From Paludibacteraceae bacterium (GTDB lineage: Bacteria > Bacteroidota > Bacteroidia > Bacteroidales > Paludibacteraceae), in NCBI GenBank assembly GCA_947445425.1, contig CANFFA010000079.1, forward strand, positions 1-8,483: a DNA stretch of 8,483 nucleotides, in the 5' to 3' direction. The notes beneath the pieces were generated by a model. It was not told the origin of the DNA, searched no databases, and was given only the letters and a program-made list of their open reading frames with translations. How positions within the stretch are numbered: position 1 is the first letter of the stretch; every line of letters starts with the position of its first letter. Shown here in pieces: positions 7,038 through 8,483 of the stretch. Made by a program: the position numbers and the translations under genes.

Positions 7038-7847
7038 TCAACGAAACCAAAGCCATAATCGAAATCGAGACAAAGTCGTCAAAAAAGCATCCTTCATATT
7101 AACGTTCGAAAAGTTAGTCTTCTTCATTTTCGCGCCCCTTAAATTCGTAAAGCTTAAAATCGCATCCGTAAAATTAGCATAGGAAAGGTTTGCATCTAGT
7201 AAATTAGCGTAAGATAAATCAACATTTTTCATAATTGCACTTCTCATGTTTGCACTTCTAAGATTGGCACCGATCAAAGAGGCCCCAGTGAAATTAACAT
7301 ACAATAATTTTGCCTCTTGAATATTGGCATTTTCCAATGTGCTATTTAATAAAATTGCCTTTGAAAGAATAGCATTACTCAGATTAGCATCAGAAAGGTC
7401 AGCCCCTGAAAAATTGGCATTTGTTAAATTTGCACAGCTTAAATTTGCACCCTTCAAGTTACTACTTAAAACTGAGGCATTTGTCATATTTGCATCTGTT
7501 AAGTTCGCATCTGTTAGATCAGCCCCAACCATATCTGCCCGTATTAAATTCGATTTCAACAGATTGGCATTAACCATACTGGCGCCGGACAGATTTGTTT
7601 TAAATAGATTATCTTTTGACAACAAAGCACCGCTCAGGTTAGCACCAGAAAGATTAGCACCAGATAAAATCGCACAAGAAAGATTAGCCCTTGTGAGATC
7701 TGCACCAGAAAGATCTGCACCAGAAAGATTGGCACCAGATAAATCGGCTCCAACGAGACACATGTTTCTCAGATCCGCCCCTTGAAAATTGAGCCTCCAA
7801 AGGACAGCACTTTTTAGATAATCGTTTACCTTGTCTTTGTCATTCAT
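7038..7847 (-). CDS. Pentapeptide-repeat protein (47 or more uninterrupted repeats)
   Basis: The 269-residue protein consists almost entirely of A(D/N)LXX pentapeptides. From residue 24 (ADLRN) to 258 I count 47 consecutive in-phase units such as ADLSG, ANLTD, ANMTN and ANFTD. Two more degenerate units (AVLWR, LNFQG) may precede them. The centre residue is Leu, Met, Ile, Phe or Val and the i-2 residue is mostly Ala or Ser, as expected for a right-handed quadrilateral beta helix. At four units per turn this predicts about twelve coils with no loop insertions. The N-terminal 13 residues are charged (MNDKDKVNDY) and there is no signal peptide, so it is probably cytoplasmic. The last 11 residues (LSRFRLWLWFR) leave the repeat and are aromatic and basic, perhaps a cap or contact surface. 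Gyrase-protecting Qnr/MfpA proteins share the fold, but nothing here shows that activity. Function is unknown. No clear promoter was found upstream. Confidence 0.93.
   Translation of the reverse strand: MNDKDKVNDYLKSAVLWRLNFQGADLRNMCLVGADLSGANLSGADLSGADLTRANLSCAILSGANLSGANLSGALLSKDNLFKTNLSGASMVNANLLKSNLIRADMVGADLTDANLTDANMTNASVLSSNLKGANLSCANLTNANFSGADLSDANLSNAILSKAILLNSTLENANIQEAKLLYVNFTGASLIGANLRSANMRSAIMKNVDLSYANLLDANLSYANFTDAILSFTNLRGAKMKKTNFSNVNMKDAFLTTLSRFRLWLWFR
7636..7740 (-). repeat. Near-identical 15-bp DNA units in the 5' part of the pentapeptide-repeat gene
   Basis: In 15-bp phase the units at 7696-7710 and 7711-7725 are identical (AGATCTGCACCAGAA on the plus strand). Units at 7636-7650, 7651-7665 and 7726-7740 differ from them at only a few bases, while 7666-7680 and 7681-7695 are more diverged. 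This part encodes the ADLSG/ANLSG repeats near the N-terminus. Later units are far more varied at DNA level, so the 5' block looks recently duplicated or homogenised. Confidence 0.7.
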
Positions 7848-7926
7848 ACAGTTGTTTTTTTGATATTTATTTCTGATTAGTATTGAAATTTAACCGCCCA
7901 AACCACCTGTAAAAAATTCAAAATTG

Positions 7927-8012
7927 CATTTCAACACGATGGTTTATCGGCGAATACAATTTTAATAAAAATAAGGAGAAAAAAAATGAGGTGAAAATTG
8001 TATATTGAAATG
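7927..8012. repeat. Nested inverted repeat in the pentapeptide/sppA spacer
   Basis: The outer arms CATTTCAA (7927-7934) and TTGAAATG (8005-8012) are a perfect 8-bp pair. The inner arms ATACAATTTT (7954-7963) and AAAATTGTAT (7994-8003) are a perfect 10-bp pair. On the right side the two arms are separated by a single base, while on the left they are 19 bases apart, so a folded form would have a large one-sided bulge. The loop is purine-rich. The overall size is like that of the element after cysS, but the sequence is unrelated. Confidence 0.55.
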
Positions 8013-8138
8013 GAATAATGGGTATTTACCATGGAACAAAAGAATGATAAGCATCCGAGTTGTAAAAGACACGACTAGATTCTAAGAATAATACAAATTT
8101 GAATTCCTCAATTAACTTTACATATAAAAAATAATGCT

Positions 8139-8173
8139 TTTCTTTGTAAAAAGAATTTCAAGCCATTTACAAA
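8139..8173 (+). promoter_or_regulatory. Weak -7-like element overlapped by an inverted repeat upstream of sppA
   Basis: TTTCTTTG at 8139-8146 differs at one position from TAnnTTTG and has no convincing -33 box. It overlaps an 8-bp perfect inverted repeat, TTTGTAAA (8143-8150) and TTTACAAA (8166-8173), with a 15-nt spacer. If this is the sppA promoter, the repeat would cover the start of transcription and could be an operator or a leader hairpin. Evidence is weak. Confidence 0.3.
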
Positions 8174-8213
8174 AACAGTCATTGTATATTTTTAATTATC
8201 ACATATTATCAAA

Positions 8214-8483
8214 ATGAAACAGTTTCTAAAATTCACATTAGCCACCATAGTTGGCATTTTCATTACTACAATACTGGGTATCCTACTCCTTTTTGTTGTT
8301 GTAGGACTAGTGTCCAATTCAAATGAAGGAACTACAGTATTAAAGCCTAATTCCGTCTATCAGATCGATTTAGAAGGAGCACTTGTAGACCGTTCTCAAG
8401 ACAATAGCTTTTCTGAAGCATTGTCCAAGGCTATGGGGAAAGATAGTGAAAGCAGTATAGGATTAGATGATATATTGGACAAT
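8214..8483 (+). CDS. sppA: Signal peptide peptidase SppA, N-terminal part (cut by window edge)
   Basis: Only the first 90 codons are inside the window and no stop is reached. The protein starts MKQFLKFTLATIVGIF and has one strong hydrophobic segment at about residues 8-34, an N-terminal inner-membrane anchor. It is followed by KPNSVYQIDLEGALVDRS at 45-62, which matches the first strand of the SppA 67-kDa-type protease (hydrophobic strand followed by an acidic G-x-(L/I)-x-(D/E)-R turn). SppA is a serine/lysine-dyad membrane protease that degrades cleaved signal peptides and other membrane-associated peptides. The catalytic lysine and serine would lie beyond the edge and cannot be checked. The region 63-90 is Ser/Asp/Glu-rich and fits the variable linker of Bacteroidota SppA. 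The ATG at 8214 is preceded by A/T-rich sequence, with no in-frame alternative that improves the N-terminus. Assignment rests on the N-terminal pattern only. Confidence 0.75.
   Translation, partial: MKQFLKFTLATIVGIFITTILGILLLFVVVGLVSNSNEGTTVLKPNSVYQIDLEGALVDRSQDNSFSEALSKAMGKDSESSIGLDDILDN

Larger units (their letters stand above)
7848..8213. other. Gene-free spacer between pentapeptide gene and sppA
   Basis: This 366-bp A/T-rich region separates the divergent pentapeptide-repeat and sppA genes. I see no protein gene beyond chance ORFs of 15 codons or fewer, and no tRNA-like structure. It contains a nested inverted repeat at 7927-8012, a weak hairpin near 8058-8077 (AGTTGT with ACACGACT), a CAAATTTG palindrome at 8094-8101 and an inverted repeat at 8143-8173 close to sppA. 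An exact TAnnTTTG promoter was not found on either strand. Confidence 0.6.

Noticed and set aside
7324..7785. Rightward open frame of 153 codons
   Set aside because: It is the shadow of the 15-bp pentapeptide repeat read on the other strand. The periodic repeat keeps stops out of several frames.
7038..7847. Quinolone resistance (Qnr-type) gene
   Set aside because: The fold is shared, but the protein lacks the loop interruptions of Qnr and no mobile or resistance context is present.
8031..8078. 15-codon ORF (MEQKNDKHPSCKRHD) in the spacer before sppA
   Set aside because: Too short to separate from chance, with no promoter, and other equally short ORFs lie nearby.

Overview
The window looks like ordinary chromosomal DNA from a member of the Bacteroidota. 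The signs are a low-GC background, a start region matching the Bacteroidota sigma-factor consensus (TTG-N18-TACCTTTG at 2170-2198), start codons preceded by A/T-rich sequence instead of a strong Shine-Dalgarno, and protein types typical of the phylum: a DEAD-box helicase with a Gly/Arg tail, a glycine-zipper/TerB/J-domain protein, an FtsX/LolC-type permease next to rbfA, and an SppA with a short N-terminal anchor. Family assignments come from motif reading only; no database search was possible.

Layout. At the left, a DEAD-box RNA helicase (DeaD/CsdA type) is read leftwards from 1885 and runs off the window edge. It has a candidate 150-nt structured leader. A divergent spacer (1886-2229) holds candidate promoters for both directions. 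Rightwards come a DjlA-like membrane co-chaperone (2230-2958), cysteinyl-tRNA synthetase cysS (3057-4517), ribosome maturation factor rbfA (4663-5025), a four-TM LolC/FtsX-type permease (5122-6363) and an unrecognised small lipoprotein (6429-7034). Only 3 bp after the lipoprotein stop lies the stop of a leftward pentapeptide-repeat protein (7038-7847), so the two converge. A 366-bp gene-free spacer (7848-8213) with two inverted repeats precedes the N-terminal part of sppA (8214 to the edge).

How the genes fit together. Several are translation and RNA housekeeping functions: the helicase in RNA remodelling, CysRS in tRNA charging, and RbfA in 30S maturation. Others concern the cell envelope: the DjlA-like protein, the permease, the lipoprotein and SppA. 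I see no defence, mobile, CRISPR or biosynthetic cassette, no tRNA or rRNA, and no pseudogene.

The least explained material is non-coding or repetitive. There is a 10-bp inverted repeat just upstream of the helicase start, large nested inverted repeats at 4513-4610 and 7927-8012, a long hairpin between rbfA and the permease, and an uninterrupted pentapeptide solenoid whose first part is built of near-identical 15-bp DNA units. I found no convincing evidence of an undescribed multi-gene system.
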